A DNA stretch of 64,000 nt from an uncultured Desulfuromonas sp. (lineage in GTDB: Bacteria; Desulfobacterota; Desulfuromonadia; Desulfuromonadales; Desulfuromonadaceae). The DNA is taken from positions 992,001-1,056,000 of the forward strand of contig NZ_OY787469.1 of the NCBI RefSeq assembly GCF_963678835.1. Direction: 5' to 3'. The notes under the pieces are model-generated. The model did no database searches and had not been told where the DNA came from. It saw only the letters and a program-made list of their open reading frames with translations. Below are positions 26,800 to 37,527 of the stretch, one piece after another. Within the stretch, counting starts at the first letter, position 1; each line of letters begins with the position of its first letter. The position numbers and the translations under genes were made by a program.

Positions 26800-28184
26800 G
26801 AGGTTGTCTCCCGGCGTTGCTGGCGGGCGCGAGCAATTTCAGATTCGACAGCGCTACGTGCGGTTCCGCCGGTGGCGCGGCGGGCATTGACCGATGCTTC
26901 AAGGGTAACGAAGTTGTAGATGTCGTCTTCGATGGCATCGCTGAACTGCTTGAATTCGTCGATGGTCAGCTCGGGAATGTCTTTGCCGTTCTCAATGCAG
27001 TAACGCACGGTTTTGCCGACGATCTCGTGGGCATTGCGGAACGGGATGCCTTTGGTGACGCAGTAGTCGGCCACGTCAGTGGCGGTGGAGAAACCCCGTG
27101 CTGCGGCAATGCGCATGTTGTCGGCCTTGACACCCATTTCAGCGATCATGTCGGCAAAGATTTTCAAGCTGCCTTTAACGGTGTCGATGCTGTCGAACAG
27201 GGGCTCCTTGTCTTCCTGCATGTCCTTGTTGTAGGCCAGCGGCAGCGATTTCATCAGGGTCAGAAGGCTGATCAGGTTGCCGTAGACACGGCCGGTCTTG
27301 CCGCGCACCAGTTCCGGGACATCCGGGTTCTTCTTTTGTGGCATGATCGAGCTGCCGGTGCAGAACGCATCCGTCAGTTCGATAAAGTTAAAATCAGCAC
27401 TCGACCACAGAATCAGTTCTTCACTCAGGCGTGACAGGTGCATCATCAACGTGGCGGACGCGGCGCAGAACTCCAGGGCGAAATCGCGGTCGGACACCGA
27501 GTCGAGGCTGTTGCGGGTCACGCCGTCAAAACCGAGATCTTTGGCCACGGATTCACGGTCAATGGGAAAGGTGGTTCCGGCCAGCGCGCCGGCACCGAGC
27601 GGCAGGACGTTCATCCGTTGCAGGCAGTCGTTCATGCGGCCGCTATCACGCATAAACATCTCATAGTAGGCCAGCATATGATGGGCAAACAGCACCGGCT
27701 GCGCGGTTTGCAGATGGGTATAGCCCGGCATGATGGTGTTGAGGTTGGCTTCGGCTTGATCAAGCAAGGCATCTTGCAGTTTATCGAGATAGGTGAGGAT
27801 CTCTTTCATCTCGTCACGCAGATAGAGGCGGATATCCACAGCGACCTGGTCGTTGCGGGAACGGCCGGTGTGCAGCTTGCCACCCACCGAGCCAATCCGC
27901 TCAATGAGGCGCGCCTCAATGTTCATGTGGATATCTTCCAGAGCCACGGAAAACTCTATGTTGCCCGCTTCCATATCGGCGAGAATATCCTCAAGCCCGG
28001 CACAGATCTGCTGCGCTTCTTCAACGCCAATGATGCCCTGACGCCCTAACATGCGGGCATGAGCCATTGATCCCTGAATGTCGTAGCGGTACATACGCTG
28101 ATCAAAGTCGATGGAGGCAGTGAACTCCTCGACAAATTTATCGGTAGGCTGGGTGAAACGGCCTCCCCAGAGTTTTTCGCTCAT
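26796..28184 (-). CDS. argH: Argininosuccinate lyase
   Basis: A 462-residue lyase that splits argininosuccinate into arginine and fumarate, the final step of arginine synthesis. The fumarase-superfamily signature [12 protein letters not shown] is intact; the N-terminus [20 protein letters not shown] and [19 protein letters not shown] are typical of ArgH. It sits 12 bases downstream of the nitrilase-like gene and upstream of the FN3 lipoprotein, on the minus strand. Confidence 0.97.
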   Translation of the reverse strand: MSEKLWGGRFTQPTDKFVEEFTASIDFDQRMYRYDIQGSMAHARMLGRQGIIGVEEAQQICAGLEDILADMEAGNIEFSVALEDIHMNIEARLIERIGSVGGKLHTGRSRNDQVAVDIRLYLRDEMKEILTYLDKLQDALLDQAEANLNTIMPGYTHLQTAQPVLFAHHMLAYYEMFMRDSGRMNDCLQRMNVLPLGAGALAGTTFPIDRESVAKDLGFDGVTRNSLDSVSDRDFALEFCAASATLMMHLSRLSEELILWSSADFNFIELTDAFCTGSSIMPQKKNPDVPELVRGKTGRVYGNLISLLTLMKSLPLAYNKDMQEDKEPLFDSIDTVKGSLKIFADMIAEMGVKADNMRIAAARGFSTATDVADYCVTKGIPFRNAHEIVGKTVRYCIENGKDIPELTIDEFKQFSDAIEDDIYNFVTLEASVNARRATGGTARSAVESEIARARQQRRETTS

Positions 28185-28196
28185 ATGTTTGCTCCT

Positions 28197-29345
28197 TTAA
28201 ACAGTTTCCGGATCAACCGGACAATTGAACCGTTGCCAGCCGCCGGAGGTGTCCGGGGCGAAAATGCTGTGAACCTTGAGCGGCATGCGCGTGGTGCGCG
28301 GGTCAAACTCATGGAACACCGGTAAGTTAAAATAATACAAACGGCTGTCTGTGCCAAAGCGTAATCGGCACACCGGTAGACCGCCAAAGGTATCGACGGA
28401 AAATTCGTCAAGTTTGCGCGGGGCCATTTTGTGGTTTTGGTGAATAATGACCGATGAGCGACCAAAGGTGTCCTGTGCCGAGCATTCCGGCAGGCTGTCG
28501 CGGGTCGCTTCAGCACTGTTGCAGAACACGGTGATGGTTTCGCGTACCCCTGGAGCCGAGGCCAGATATTCGCCATAAAATCCATTGATTACATCGCGGA
28601 AGGTGGTGTGCTCCGGTTTGGGGTTGCATTCGAGAACTGCCAGAAAATCGAGGTGTTGACGGGTACTGAAAAACAGCTCGTTGGCACGCTGAATCACCGT
28701 GCTGATATTCGATTGGTAGATGGTCCGGTAGATGTAATCGAAGCAGATCATCGCCATGAAATTGAATCCCGTTGCTTCACTGTGAAACAGTGGGAACACC
28801 TTGCCGTGGTAGAGGTCGTGTTTGTCGAGGCTCTCTTCTCCGGCAAACGGATGACTTTTGGCTTGAAAAAATACCCGCATCCGCCGATTCGATTCTTTCA
28901 CGACAATGGCGGCCCAGTTGACGCGTAATTCGTCGATCTCACCACTGTTGCGATCGGTCTCAATGGCGTCTAACATCTCCTGATTGTCGTCAGCATAGTC
29001 TTCGACCAGCCGGGTAAAGGCGTGCAATGGCATGTGCTCCATGCCAAACATGGTGACGGTATTGGCGCAGAACTTCTGGTCGATGATGGCCAGAGCTTCG
29101 TCAAGATAGTCCACTGGCAGAGTGGATTCCGGGAACAACAGGAAATGGAGCTTTTTCAAATTGCCGGGACCCTTGGCGACCAGATCGAGTACGGAACGTA
29201 TCCGCTGCCATTTTTCCGCACTGACCTGCTGTGGGTTCTCTTCCTGGTCAAAGCGGAGATGGTTCGGCAGTTGGCCGATCATACAATGAAGATGGTGACC
29301 GAGCGGAAAATCGAGCCGAACGGTTTTATCAACGATGGTAAACAT
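28197..29345 (-). CDS. Carbon-nitrogen hydrolase (nitrilase)-like protein
   Basis: A 382-residue protein of uncertain family. A Glu-Lys-Cys set in the order of nitrilase-fold amidases is visible: LLFPESTLPVDYL (Glu), FFQAKSHPFAGEE (Lys) and MAMICFDYIYRT (Cys), followed by a FLAVLECNPKPEHTTFRD segment. Spacing is longer than in classical amidases, so assignment rests on the triad and fold pattern. It lies directly between a NUDIX gene (6-bp gap) and argH (12-bp gap), which suggests one transcript. A link to arginine metabolism, for example amide hydrolysis, is speculation. Confidence 0.6.
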   Translation of the reverse strand: MFTIVDKTVRLDFPLGHHLHCMIGQLPNHLRFDQEENPQQVSAEKWQRIRSVLDLVAKGPGNLKKLHFLLFPESTLPVDYLDEALAIIDQKFCANTVTMFGMEHMPLHAFTRLVEDYADDNQEMLDAIETDRNSGEIDELRVNWAAIVVKESNRRMRVFFQAKSHPFAGEESLDKHDLYHGKVFPLFHSEATGFNFMAMICFDYIYRTIYQSNISTVIQRANELFFSTRQHLDFLAVLECNPKPEHTTFRDVINGFYGEYLASAPGVRETITVFCNSAEATRDSLPECSAQDTFGRSSVIIHQNHKMAPRKLDEFSVDTFGGLPVCRLRFGTDSRLYYFNLPVFHEFDPRTTRMPLKVHSIFAPDTSGGWQRFNCPVDPETV

Positions 29346-29351
29346 GCCGCT

Positions 29352-29849
29352 TTAGCCTTTTTCCACAGGGCAGACGCCGGGAATTTCACAGTCGGCCAGA
29401 TCGCCGGGTGGCTCAAGGTGGCTCCAGGCCAGTTGCGGATGGAGCAGGGCGAGAATATGGCGGCAGCCGGGAGGCACGTCAATCTTCGGCAACTGCTCAG
29501 GCGCAAACCACACCGCTTCACTGAGCTCATCCGGATTGATGGACAGCTCAAAGCTCTGCGGCGCGGCGCGGTAATAGAGGATGATGTAGTGGTCGCGTCG
29601 TTCGCCGACGGCAACGTGTTCATAGACGTCGATCAGGGATTCAACCGTGACCTCAAGACCGACCTCTTCCTGAACTTCCCGCTTCAATGCCGTGTGAATC
29701 GGCTCGCCGTGATCAATTTTGCCGCCCGGCATGACCCATTGACCGGAAAACGGCGGAATACTGCGCCGGGTCAACAAAATGCGCTGCTGTTCATCGACAA
29801 TACAGGCGACAACAGAGGTTTTGATCTTTTTTTGTAACGGATAGTCCAT
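29352..29849 (-). CDS. NUDIX hydrolase (MutT/ADP-ribose pyrophosphatase-like)
   Basis: A 165-residue NUDIX enzyme with a perfect box: GKIDHGEPIHTALKREVQEE then VGL, matching GX5EX7REUXEEXGU. Substrates could be oxidised nucleotides or ADP-sugars; none can be chosen from sequence. It starts the NUDIX-nitrilase-argH-lipoprotein unit, just after the argG terminator. Confidence 0.88.
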   Translation of the reverse strand: MDYPLQKKIKTSVVACIVDEQQRILLTRRSIPPFSGQWVMPGGKIDHGEPIHTALKREVQEEVGLEVTVESLIDVYEHVAVGERRDHYIILYYRAAPQSFELSINPDELSEAVWFAPEQLPKIDVPPGCRHILALLHPQLAWSHLEPPGDLADCEIPGVCPVEKG

Positions 29850-29872
29850 GGAACCTACACAAAAAACGAGAA

Positions 29873-29900
29873 AAGCCGGGGTCGCAACGGACCCCGGCTT
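29873..29900 (-). terminator. Rho-independent terminator after argG
   Basis: AAGCCGGGGTC/GACCCCGGCTT, an 11-bp stem with a 6-base loop, followed on the minus strand by TTTTCTCGTTTTTTG. It separates argG from the downstream NUDIX unit. Confidence 0.85.
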
Positions 29901-29914
29901 ACAGGATCGCGCGG

Positions 29915-31132
29915 TTACGCTTTTTTGTTCATCATGCTGCGAATGCGCAGACGCAGAGCGTTGAGCTTGATGAAACCTTCCGCATCCGCCTGGTTGTACA
30001 CTTCATCCGCTTCAAAGGTGGCGAATTCAACGTTGAACAGGCTGTCGGTGTCGGACTTGCGGCCAACCACGCGGCAGTGCCCTTTGTACAGTTTGACGCG
30101 CGCCATACCGTTAACGGTTTTCTGGGTGTCATCGATCAGCGTTTGCAGGGCTTCACGCTCCGGAGCGAACCAGTAACCGTTGTAGACCATTTCCGCATAG
30201 CGCGGGATCAACGAATCACGCAGATGCATCACTTCGCGGTCCATGGTGATGGACTCGACACCGCGATGAGCTTCTTCGAGAATGGTGCCGCCCGGTGTTT
30301 CATAGACGCCGCGGCTCTTCATGCCGACGTAACGGTTTTCCATCAGGTCGACACGGCCGATGCCGTGCTTGCCACCCAGTTCGTTGAGCTTGGCCAGCAG
30401 GTTGGCCGGGGACAGCTGCTCGCCGTTGATGGCAACCGGGTCACCGTTTTTGAACTCGATCTCAACGAATTCCGGTTGGTCCGGGGCATCCTCAGGACGG
30501 GTGGTCAACACATACATCTCTTCGGGTGCTTCGGCCCAAGGGTTTTCAAGAATGTCACCCTCAAAAGAGATGTGCAGCAGGTTGCGGTCGCTGCTCCAGG
30601 GGAATTTCTTGCTGGTCGGTACCGGAATGCCGTGCTTCTTGGCGTAGGCCTCCAGAGCACTGCGGCTATTGAGGTCCCATTCGCGCCACGGTGCGATGAC
30701 ATGGATACTCGGGTCAAAGTGGTAGTAGCCCAGCTCAAAACGGACCTGATCGTTGCCTTTGCCGGTGGCACCGTGGGAGACGGCGTCAGCGCCTTCTGCC
30801 AGGGCGATCTCCATTTGCTTCTTGGCGATCAGCGGACGGGCAATGGATGTGCCGAGGAAGTAACGGCCTTCGTAAATGGCATTGGCGCGGAACATCGGGA
30901 ATACAAAGTCGCGGACAAACTCTTCGCGCAAATCTTCGATAAAGCATTTGCTGGCGCCAGTTTTCTTGGCTTTCTCAGGGATGAAATCGAGTTCTTCGCC
31001 CTGACCGAGGTCAGCCGCGAAAGCAATCACTTCACAACCATATTCTTCGACCAGCCATTTGAGGATGATTGAGGTGTCCAGGCCTCCGGAGTAGGCGAGG
31101 ACCGCTTTTTTGATAGTGCCTTTTTTTTGCAT
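29915..31132 (-). CDS. argG: Argininosuccinate synthase
   Basis: A 405-residue ATP-dependent ligase joining citrulline and aspartate. The PP-loop [18 protein letters not shown] and later [29 protein letters not shown] are diagnostic. The start is set at 31132 (after AAGGAGACGCTC) rather than the longer frame from 31174. It is downstream of argF and the RDD protein and ends at a clear terminator. A perfect inverted repeat CGGTGAC-A-GTCACCG lies just upstream (about 31161). Confidence 0.97.
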   Translation of the reverse strand: MQKKGTIKKAVLAYSGGLDTSIILKWLVEEYGCEVIAFAADLGQGEELDFIPEKAKKTGASKCFIEDLREEFVRDFVFPMFRANAIYEGRYFLGTSIARPLIAKKQMEIALAEGADAVSHGATGKGNDQVRFELGYYHFDPSIHVIAPWREWDLNSRSALEAYAKKHGIPVPTSKKFPWSSDRNLLHISFEGDILENPWAEAPEEMYVLTTRPEDAPDQPEFVEIEFKNGDPVAINGEQLSPANLLAKLNELGGKHGIGRVDLMENRYVGMKSRGVYETPGGTILEEAHRGVESITMDREVMHLRDSLIPRYAEMVYNGYWFAPEREALQTLIDDTQKTVNGMARVKLYKGHCRVVGRKSDTDSLFNVEFATFEADEVYNQADAEGFIKLNALRLRIRSMMNKKA

Positions 31133-31185
31133 GAGCGTCTCCTTGTGACACAAAACAGTGACGGTGACAGTCACCGCCAGCGGAA

Positions 31186-31836
31186 TTACAGTTTAACAAC
31201 CCGAGTACTGGCAACAAGATCGTGCAGCCCGCGTTTATCGGAACGGAAGGCAACCATCAAATAGCCGATACATAAAATCAGACTGGATAAAAATTTACCG
31301 ATGACTTCGCGAACAAACGCCTGTCCATAGCCCACCGGACCGCCGTCATTATGAATCACCTTGACGCGCAAGGCCATTTTACCAGGCGTCTGGCCACAGT
31401 ATCCGGTGAAGAAAACGTAGTAGGCGAATGAGAGTGTCCAACTCATGCCCACCGCAGAAATGATCATCATTGGGTCCGACTCGAAATCAACATTGTTGAC
31501 CACCATGCCGATGCCGAGCATCATGGCATAAAACAGGACTTGCAACAGGACGGAATCAATGATAATAGCGAGAACACGCACCCAAAAACCGGCGGGAGCC
31601 GCGTCAGTCAACGGAGCCGCCGTTGCCTGAGAGGGCGAAGGGATCGGCGGCGTCGGCATGGGAGGCGGCGTGACCGGTTCTGCTGTCAGCAGTGGTTCTT
31701 CCTCGATGTCGAAGTCCTGCGCTTCGAGGGTGAATTGTTCAGAACATTGCGGACAGGTCACCTTGGCCGGAAGTGGCGGCAGTTTGTCGTCGGCAATCTC
31801 TTTACTGAACTGACAGTGCGGGCATTCAATAGTCAT
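31186..31836 (-). CDS. RDD-family membrane protein with N-terminal zinc ribbon
   Basis: A 216-residue protein. The N-terminus is an MJ0042-type zinc ribbon: [20 protein letters not shown] followed by CPQCSEQF. A Pro-rich linker leads to an RDD domain with about three helices ([56 protein letters not shown]), including the conserved Arg-Asp-Asp-like pattern [11 protein letters not shown] proteins are membrane proteins with roles in transport or protein handling. It lies 3 bases from argF and is part of the arginine operon, without known link. Confidence 0.85.
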   Translation of the reverse strand: MTIECPHCQFSKEIADDKLPPLPAKVTCPQCSEQFTLEAQDFDIEEEPLLTAEPVTPPPMPTPPIPSPSQATAAPLTDAAPAGFWVRVLAIIIDSVLLQVLFYAMMLGIGMVVNNVDFESDPMMIISAVGMSWTLSFAYYVFFTGYCGQTPGKMALRVKVIHNDGGPVGYGQAFVREVIGKFLSSLILCIGYLMVAFRSDKRGLHDLVASTRVVKL

Positions 31837-31839
31837 TGC

Positions 31840-32754
31840 TTACTCCTTGCTCATCAGGGTGGCCATGATCGCTTTCTGGACGTGAAGGCGGTTTTCCGCT
31901 TCATCAAAGACCACCGAATGGCGACCTTCGATAACGTCGTCGGTAATCTCTTCGCCGCGATGCGCCGGCAGGCAATGGAGGACCAGGCAGTCTCCATCGG
32001 CGGCATCAATCACTTCGGCATTGATCTGAAAACCGACAAAATCTTTTTCGCGCTGCAACTGTTCCTGTTCCTGGCCCATGCTCGCCCATACATCGGTATT
32101 CAGCACATCGGCACCCCAGGCGGCTTGCAACGGATCATTGGTGTAGGTGATCTTGGCACCGAGCTGTTTTGCCCGTTCAATCACCGAGGCATCCGGCTCA
32201 TAGCCTTTCGGCGTGGCCACGCGCAGCTCGAATCCGAGCACTGCCGCGGCATTGATCCACGAATGGGCCATATTGTTGCCGTCACCGATCCAGCAGTAGA
32301 CCTGATCTTTGTAGCTGCCTTTGTGCTCCAGAACCGTAAACAGGTCGGCCATCACCTGGCAGGGGTGATAACTGTCGGTCAGGGCATTGATCACCGGCAC
32401 ATCGGCATAACGGGCCAGTTCCTCGATCCCCTCCTGAGAGAAGGTGCGGATCATGATGCCGTCAACGTAGCGTGACATCACCCGAGCCGTGTCTTTGATC
32501 GGTTCTCCGCGGCCAAGCTGGGTGTTGCTTGATGACAAAAACAATGCGTGGCCACCCAATTGGTACATGCCCACCTCAAAGGAGATGCGGGTGCGGGTGG
32601 AACTCTTCTCAAAAATCATTCCCAGGGTTTTTCCGGCCAGCAGTGGATGGGCAATGCCTTGCTTCTGTTTGTCCTTGAGCTCTTTGGTCAGAGCAAAAAT
32701 GGCATCAAGCTCTGCAGCCGTCCAGTCGGTCAGACAGAGAAAATGGTTAGTCAC
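31840..32754 (-). CDS. argF: Ornithine carbamoyltransferase
   Basis: A 304-residue enzyme making citrulline from ornithine and carbamoyl phosphate. The carbamoyl-phosphate site is KSSTRTRISFEVGMYQLGG, with the ornithine motif in HCLPAHRGEEIT and the family DVWASMGQE. The length fits anabolic OTCs. Between argD and argF lies a small membrane protein; argF continues into the RDD gene. Confidence 0.96.
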   Translation of the reverse strand: MTNHFLCLTDWTAAELDAIFALTKELKDKQKQGIAHPLLAGKTLGMIFEKSSTRTRISFEVGMYQLGGHALFLSSSNTQLGRGEPIKDTARVMSRYVDGIMIRTFSQEGIEELARYADVPVINALTDSYHPCQVMADLFTVLEHKGSYKDQVYCWIGDGNNMAHSWINAAAVLGFELRVATPKGYEPDASVIERAKQLGAKITYTNDPLQAAWGADVLNTDVWASMGQEQEQLQREKDFVGFQINAEVIDAADGDCLVLHCLPAHRGEEITDDVIEGRHSVVFDEAENRLHVQKAIMATLMSKE

Positions 32755-32810
32755 AATAACACTCCTGTTTCTGGGGCTATCGCCAGGCGGTAACCCGATC
32801 AGTGAACCGC

Positions 32811-32963
32811 TTAGCGGTTATAGTTGGGACGATCTCCCTCGTAATATTTATACGGTGCATGATACTTGCCGCGACTTGGTGTAAAATGATTCCAAATCAG
32901 GGCGGCAATCACCAGCGAAAGGATGATAATCGTTCCGATGATGGCTTCTCTGGATGGTTTCAT
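32811..32963 (-). CDS. Small membrane protein in the arginine operon (50 residues)
   Basis: A 50-residue frame with a GAGGAGTC site before ATG. The product has one hydrophobic helix (IIGTIIILSLVIAALIW) followed by a basic, Tyr-rich tail (SRGKYHAPYKYYEGDRPNYN). It fills the gap between argD and argF on the same strand, so it is probably expressed with them. No family is recognised. Confidence 0.6.
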   Translation of the reverse strand: MKPSREAIIGTIIILSLVIAALIWNHFTPSRGKYHAPYKYYEGDRPNYNR

Positions 32964-33001
32964 TGACTCCTCACTAGCTCAAAAGTCATGCGGTAACGTT
33001 G

Positions 33002-34207
33002 TTATCCGTTTTTCTCCACCTCGCTCAATACCTCGGTAAGGATGGTCATGGCCTGGTCGATCTCTTCGCGGCTGACGATCAATGGCGGCACGAAACGTAA
33101 CACGCTGCCGGCGGTGCAGTTGATCAACAGCCCTTTGGCCATGGCTTGTTTGACAATGTCCGCACCGGGAATCTCCAGTTGCAGACCGAGAATCAGCCCA
33201 CGACCACGAACAGCTCCGGCGAAGGAAAAGCGGCTGCTCAATGTTTCGAGCTGTTTGTGCAGATAATTGCCCATGGCCACGCAATTGTCGAGCACGCCGT
33301 CATCAAGCAAACAGCGCATAGCGGCGACGGCAGTGCTGGTCATCAGCGGGTTGCCGCCAAACGTGGAGCCGTGGGTGCCGGGTCCAAAGGTTGCCGCGAC
33401 TTCCTCTTTGGCGACCATGGCACCGATGGGCGGACCGCCGGCCAGAGCTTTGGCCAGAGTCATAATGTCCGGAGCGATCTCGTCGTGTTGATAGGCGAAC
33501 AGGGTTCCGGTACGACCGCAGCCGACCTGAACCTCGTCAAAGACCAGCAGCAGATCCTGCTCATCGCACAGTTGACGCACCGCCTTGAGGTAGCCTTCAG
33601 GTGGGACATTGACGCCGCCTTCACCCTGAACCGGTTCCAGCATGACCGCACAGGTATTGGGGCTGATGGCGCTACGCATGGCGTCGATATCGCCGAACGG
33701 CACATATTTGAAACCGGGAACCACCGGAGTGAACCCTTTGCGTACGGCGTCCTGGCCGGTGGCACTGATGGTGCCGATGGTGCGGCCGTGGAACGAGGCC
33801 AGCGCGGTGATCACTTCAAAGCGGTTTTCACCGTGCTTTTCAGCGCTGTACTTACGCACCAGTTTCATGGCCGCTTCGTTGGCTTCAGCCCCGGAGTTGC
33901 AGAAGAACACCCGGTCGCCGAAAGAGTGCTCGGAGAGAATCTCCGCCAGCTCAATCTGGCTTGGAATATGGTAGTAATTCGAGCAGTGGATCAACGTTGC
34001 CGCCTGCCGCTGCAGGGCCTCAACCACTTTGGGGTGACAATGGCCCAGGTTGTTGACCGCGACACCGGCGAGAAAATCGAGATATTTGTTGCCGTCGGCA
34101 TCCCACAGCCAGCAGCCTTCGCCTTTCACCGCAACCAGTGGGTAGCGGCCGTACGTGGTTGTAATATGCTGATCACCGCGGGTGATCCAATCTTGTGATG
34201 TGCTCAT
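33002..34207 (-). CDS. argD: Acetylornithine aminotransferase
   Basis: A 401-residue class III aminotransferase that makes N-acetylornithine with glutamate as donor; such enzymes can also serve the lysine branch. The PLP site is in [13 protein letters not shown], with [19 protein letters not shown] and [19 protein letters not shown]. The start overlaps the argB stop by 4 nt. It precedes the small membrane protein and argF. Confidence 0.95.
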   Translation of the reverse strand: MSTSQDWITRGDQHITTTYGRYPLVAVKGEGCWLWDADGNKYLDFLAGVAVNNLGHCHPKVVEALQRQAATLIHCSNYYHIPSQIELAEILSEHSFGDRVFFCNSGAEANEAAMKLVRKYSAEKHGENRFEVITALASFHGRTIGTISATGQDAVRKGFTPVVPGFKYVPFGDIDAMRSAISPNTCAVMLEPVQGEGGVNVPPEGYLKAVRQLCDEQDLLLVFDEVQVGCGRTGTLFAYQHDEIAPDIMTLAKALAGGPPIGAMVAKEEVAATFGPGTHGSTFGGNPLMTSTAVAAMRCLLDDGVLDNCVAMGNYLHKQLETLSSRFSFAGAVRGRGLILGLQLEIPGADIVKQAMAKGLLINCTAGSVLRFVPPLIVSREEIDQAMTILTEVLSEVEKNG

Positions 34208-35094
34208 CGTTTAAACCTCGCTACAGCGGTGCCGATCCCTTGGTCGGTAAAGATTTCCAGCAGACAGGCATGTTCCATGCGGCCATCGATAATGTGGGCT
34301 TTTTTCACCCCTTCCATCACCGCGTCGACACAGCAATTGACTTTGGGAATCATGCCACCGCCAATGGTGCCATCGTTTATTAAGCCGGGAACTTCATCAA
34401 TGTCAATGGTTGAAATCAGCTCGCCCTGTTTGTTTTTGACCCCTTCAATGTCGGTAAGCAGAATCAGCTTCTCGGCATGCAGGGCCCCAGCCACTCGACC
34501 GGCAACCAGATCGGCGTTGATATTATAGGTTTCACCGTTGACACCAACACCCACCGGAGCAATGACCGGGATAAAGCTGCTCTCCTCAAGGGCGGTGAGG
34601 ACCGCCGGATTGATGGACGCCACTTCGCCGACCATGCCGACATCGATGATTTCCGGAGTCAGAGTGTCTGGATTGATGCGTTTCATCTCCAGCTTGCGAG
34701 CGGTGATCAGGTTGCCATCTTTGCCGGATAGACCGACGGCTTTGCCGCCGAAGTGATTGATGTTGCCGACAATCTCTTTGTTTACCTTGCCGCCGAGCAC
34801 CATTTCGACAACATTCATGGTTTCGTGGTCAGTGACGCGCATGCCCTGGACAAAGTCCGTTTCACGGCCCATTTCCTTAAGCACTTTGCCGATTTGTGGT
34901 CCACCACCGTGGACGATGACCGGATTAAGGCCGATCAGTTTGAGCAGGATGATGTCGTTGGCAAAGCTCTCTTTAAGGTGCTCTTCGACCATGGCATTGC
35001 CGCCGTACTTGATGACAATGGTTTTATTGTTGAAGCGCTGGATATACGGCAATGCCTCGACCAGCACTTTGGCTTTATTGATAATTTCCTGCAT
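34204..35094 (-). CDS. argB: Acetylglutamate kinase
   Basis: A 296-residue amino-acid kinase that phosphorylates N-acetylglutamate, usually the arginine-controlled step. [26 protein letters not shown], and the C-terminal [20 protein letters not shown] are diagnostic. An N-terminal helix before the core ([20 protein letters not shown]) is the type found in arginine-sensitive hexameric enzymes, which suggests feedback inhibition. It lies 20 bases downstream of hslU. Confidence 0.96.
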   Translation of the reverse strand: MQEIINKAKVLVEALPYIQRFNNKTIVIKYGGNAMVEEHLKESFANDIILLKLIGLNPVIVHGGGPQIGKVLKEMGRETDFVQGMRVTDHETMNVVEMVLGGKVNKEIVGNINHFGGKAVGLSGKDGNLITARKLEMKRINPDTLTPEIIDVGMVGEVASINPAVLTALEESSFIPVIAPVGVGVNGETYNINADLVAGRVAGALHAEKLILLTDIEGVKNKQGELISTIDIDEVPGLINDGTIGGGMIPKVNCCVDAVMEGVKKAHIIDGRMEHACLLEIFTDQGIGTAVARFKR

Positions 35095-35114
35095 GCTTGA
35101 ATCCCTTTCAACCG

Positions 35115-36443
35115 CTAGAGAATAAAGCGGGACAAATCTTCGTCGCCAACGATATCACCAAGACTTTCCCGGACCTGAGCCACGTCAATGGTCAGGGTTT
35201 TCTCGTTCATTTCCGGAGCGTCAAAAGAGAGCTCTTCGAGCAGTTTCTCCATGATGGTGTGTAAACGACGTGCACCGATATTTTCTGTCTGTTCGTTGAC
35301 TTGGGCGGCCGTGCGGGCAATTTCGTGAATTGCCTCGCTGGTAAAATTCAGGGTGATATTTTCTGTCGACATCAGGGCCTGATACTGGTTGACCAGCGAA
35401 TTTTTTGGCTCGGTGAGGATGCGAACAAACTCTTCCTCACCCAGGTTGTCCAGCTCAACGCGGATCGGAAAGCGCCCCTGCAGCTCCGGGATCAGGTCCG
35501 ACGGCTTGGCCACATGAAATGCTCCGGCGGCCACGAACAGAATGTGGTCGGTTTTTACCGCACCGTACTTGGTGTTCACTGTGCTGCCTTCAACGATGGG
35601 CAGAATGTCGCGTTGAACACCCTCGCGGGACACTTCCGGTCCCTGACCACCGTCCTTGCTTGCCACTTTGTCAATTTCATCAATAAAGATGATACCACTT
35701 TGCTCGGTGAGTTCACGGGCTTGTTGTTGGACGTTGTCCATATCAACCAGTTTTTCCGCTTCCTGATCAATGAGAATTTGGCGTGCTTCACTGACGGCAA
35801 TGCGGCGGCGCTTGGTTTTCTTCGGAAACATGTTGCCGAACATCTCCTTGATGTTCAGGCCCATATCTTCAGCTCCCGGCGGCGTTAACACCTCCATGGC
35901 CGGAATGGTGCTCTCCTCGGTTTCCAGTTCGACGAAACGGTTATCCAGCTCACCCATGCGCAACAGGCGGCGCAGCTTGTCGCGGGTGGAGCTGCTGCTG
36001 TCGTCTTCGCTGTCGAGGTTTTTACGCTCTCCGGGCAGCAGCAGGTCAAGCAGCTTCTCTTCAGCGCGTTCCTCAGCCTTGAGGCGGACCTTCTTGGCTT
36101 CCTGTTCGCGCACCATGATAATGGCCAGTTCCACCAGGTCGCGCACCATGCTTTCGACATCGCGGCCAACATAGCCGACTTCGGTAAATTTGCTGGCTTC
36201 GACTTTGATAAATGGTGCCTGGGCCAGTTTGGCCAGTCGCCGGGCAATTTCGGTTTTACCGACGCCGGTGGCACCGATCATAATGATATTTTTTGGCGAG
36301 ATCTCGTCGCGCAACTCCGCTGGGACCTGTTGACGTCGCCAGCGGTTGCGCAGGGCGACAGCCACGGCGCGCTTGGCGCCGCGCTGGCCGATGATGTAAC
36401 GATCCAGCTCCGAGACAATCTCCCGCGGGGTAAAATTGGTCAT
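35115..36443 (-). CDS. hslU: HslU, ATPase subunit of the HslUV protease
   Basis: A 442-residue AAA+ unfoldase that feeds substrates to HslV. The N-terminus [20 protein letters not shown], Walker [16 protein letters not shown], Walker [14 protein letters not shown] and the pore-type GYVGRD are intact. The start is at 36443, where ATGA overlaps the hslV stop; a longer frame from 36485 would run into hslV. Coexpression with HslV is thus direct. Confidence 0.97.
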   Translation of the reverse strand: MTNFTPREIVSELDRYIIGQRGAKRAVAVALRNRWRRQQVPAELRDEISPKNIIMIGATGVGKTEIARRLAKLAQAPFIKVEASKFTEVGYVGRDVESMVRDLVELAIIMVREQEAKKVRLKAEERAEEKLLDLLLPGERKNLDSEDDSSSSTRDKLRRLLRMGELDNRFVELETEESTIPAMEVLTPPGAEDMGLNIKEMFGNMFPKKTKRRRIAVSEARQILIDQEAEKLVDMDNVQQQARELTEQSGIIFIDEIDKVASKDGGQGPEVSREGVQRDILPIVEGSTVNTKYGAVKTDHILFVAAGAFHVAKPSDLIPELQGRFPIRVELDNLGEEEFVRILTEPKNSLVNQYQALMSTENITLNFTSEAIHEIARTAAQVNEQTENIGARRLHTIMEKLLEELSFDAPEMNEKTLTIDVAQVRESLGDIVGDEDLSRFIL

Positions 36444-36970
36444 GACAATGTTTCCATACTGATGTTGTCGTTGGTGTAAATGCAAATCTCTGCCGCAATG
36501 GTCAGTGCCTGCTCGGCGATCTGCTCCGGCGTCATGTCGGTGTTGCGCAACAAGGCGCGTGCTGCCGCCTGGGCATATGGACCACCGGAGCCGATGGCGG
36601 CAACGCCGTCGTCGCTCTCAATAACATCGCCAACCCCGGAGATAACCAGAGTCTGGTCGCGATCGGCGACGAGCAATAACGCTTCAAGGCGGCGTAACAC
36701 CCGATCGTTGCGCCAGTCTTTGGCCAGGGCTACGGCCGCGCGGGCCAGTTGGCCGCGAAACTCCTGCAGCTTGGCCTCGAACTTTTCAAACAGGGTGAAT
36801 GCATCCGCTGTGCTGCCGGCAAAACCGGCGATAATCTGATCGTTGTGCATGCGTCTGATCTTGCAGGCGCCGTGTTTCATGACGGTATGCCCCAGCGTCA
36901 CCTGACCGTCTCCGGCCAAGGTCACCTGGTCATCCCGGCGAACACAGACGATGGTGGTTCCTCGAAACAT
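36440..36970 (-). CDS. hslV: HslV, peptidase subunit of the HslUV protease
   Basis: A 176-residue proteasome-like threonine peptidase. After MFRG the catalytic Thr is exposed ([20 protein letters not shown]), and the catalytic Lys sits in [27 protein letters not shown] is typical except that the first residue reads H ([20 protein letters not shown]). It is the first gene of the hslVU-argBDFG run. Confidence 0.97.
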   Translation of the reverse strand: MFRGTTIVCVRRDDQVTLAGDGQVTLGHTVMKHGACKIRRMHNDQIIAGFAGSTADAFTLFEKFEAKLQEFRGQLARAAVALAKDWRNDRVLRRLEALLLVADRDQTLVISGVGDVIESDDGVAAIGSGGPYAQAAARALLRNTDMTPEQIAEQALTIAAEICIYTNDNISMETLS

Positions 36971-37103
36971 GTTGTTATCCTATCTGCACCCGTTTATCTC
37001 ACTGAAATAAACCGTGTGCTAACCGCCCAAAGTCAGGCGTTTTGTTGTCACCAGGGAAAGATTTCACTTATACCATTTGCTCCCCTGATGAGGCAAAAAG
37101 AAA

Positions 37104-37136
37104 AAACAGCCGCCACTACTGGGAGGGAGGCTGTTT
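37104..37136 (-). terminator. Rho-independent terminator after the cupin gene
   Basis: AAACAGCC/GGCTGTTT with extra GC-rich pairing inside; the minus-strand reading continues TTTTTTCTTTTTGCC. It separates the cupin gene from hslV. Confidence 0.8.
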
Positions 37137-37168
37137 CTCTATCTGTAAACCTGTTGTGCTCACTGGCA

Positions 37169-37510
37169 TCAGGTCAGGGGCGGGGTGAAAACCACCAGCA
37201 GTTCTACCGGTTGATCACCGATGTTTTTTAAGCCACGCATGGTCGCGGCTTCGATGACCAGACAGGTGCCGGTGCCAAGCTCGCATTTTTCGTCATCCAA
37301 GGTGCACTCGACCTCTCCCGACAGAATGTAGATGGTTTCGGTGTGCTCCTGCCGGTGCGGGGTGATCTCCCCGCCGGGTTCAATCCGACCGCGGTGCAGT
37401 GACAAATGCGGTGTGTGCTCTTTCGTCACCACGTCACGAACGAAGAACAACGGATGATCAGCGAGATCGTATTCGTCCTGTTCTGCTGTGCGGATGATGG
37501 TTGCCGCCAT
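37169..37510 (-). CDS. Small cupin-domain protein
   Basis: A 113-residue single cupin barrel. The two cupin motifs are visible: PGGEITPHRQEHTETIYILSG (His, His, Glu metal ligands) and a weaker second motif near CLVIEAATMRGLKNIGDQPV, which lacks the usual His. Metal binding is therefore possible. Function is unknown. It lies 17 bases downstream of alaS and has a terminator after it, so it is probably co-transcribed with alaS. Confidence 0.78.
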   Translation of the reverse strand: MAATIIRTAEQDEYDLADHPLFFVRDVVTKEHTPHLSLHRGRIEPGGEITPHRQEHTETIYILSGEVECTLDDEKCELGTGTCLVIEAATMRGLKNIGDQPVELLVVFTPPLT

Positions 37511-37527
37511 GTTTTACTCCATAAAGG

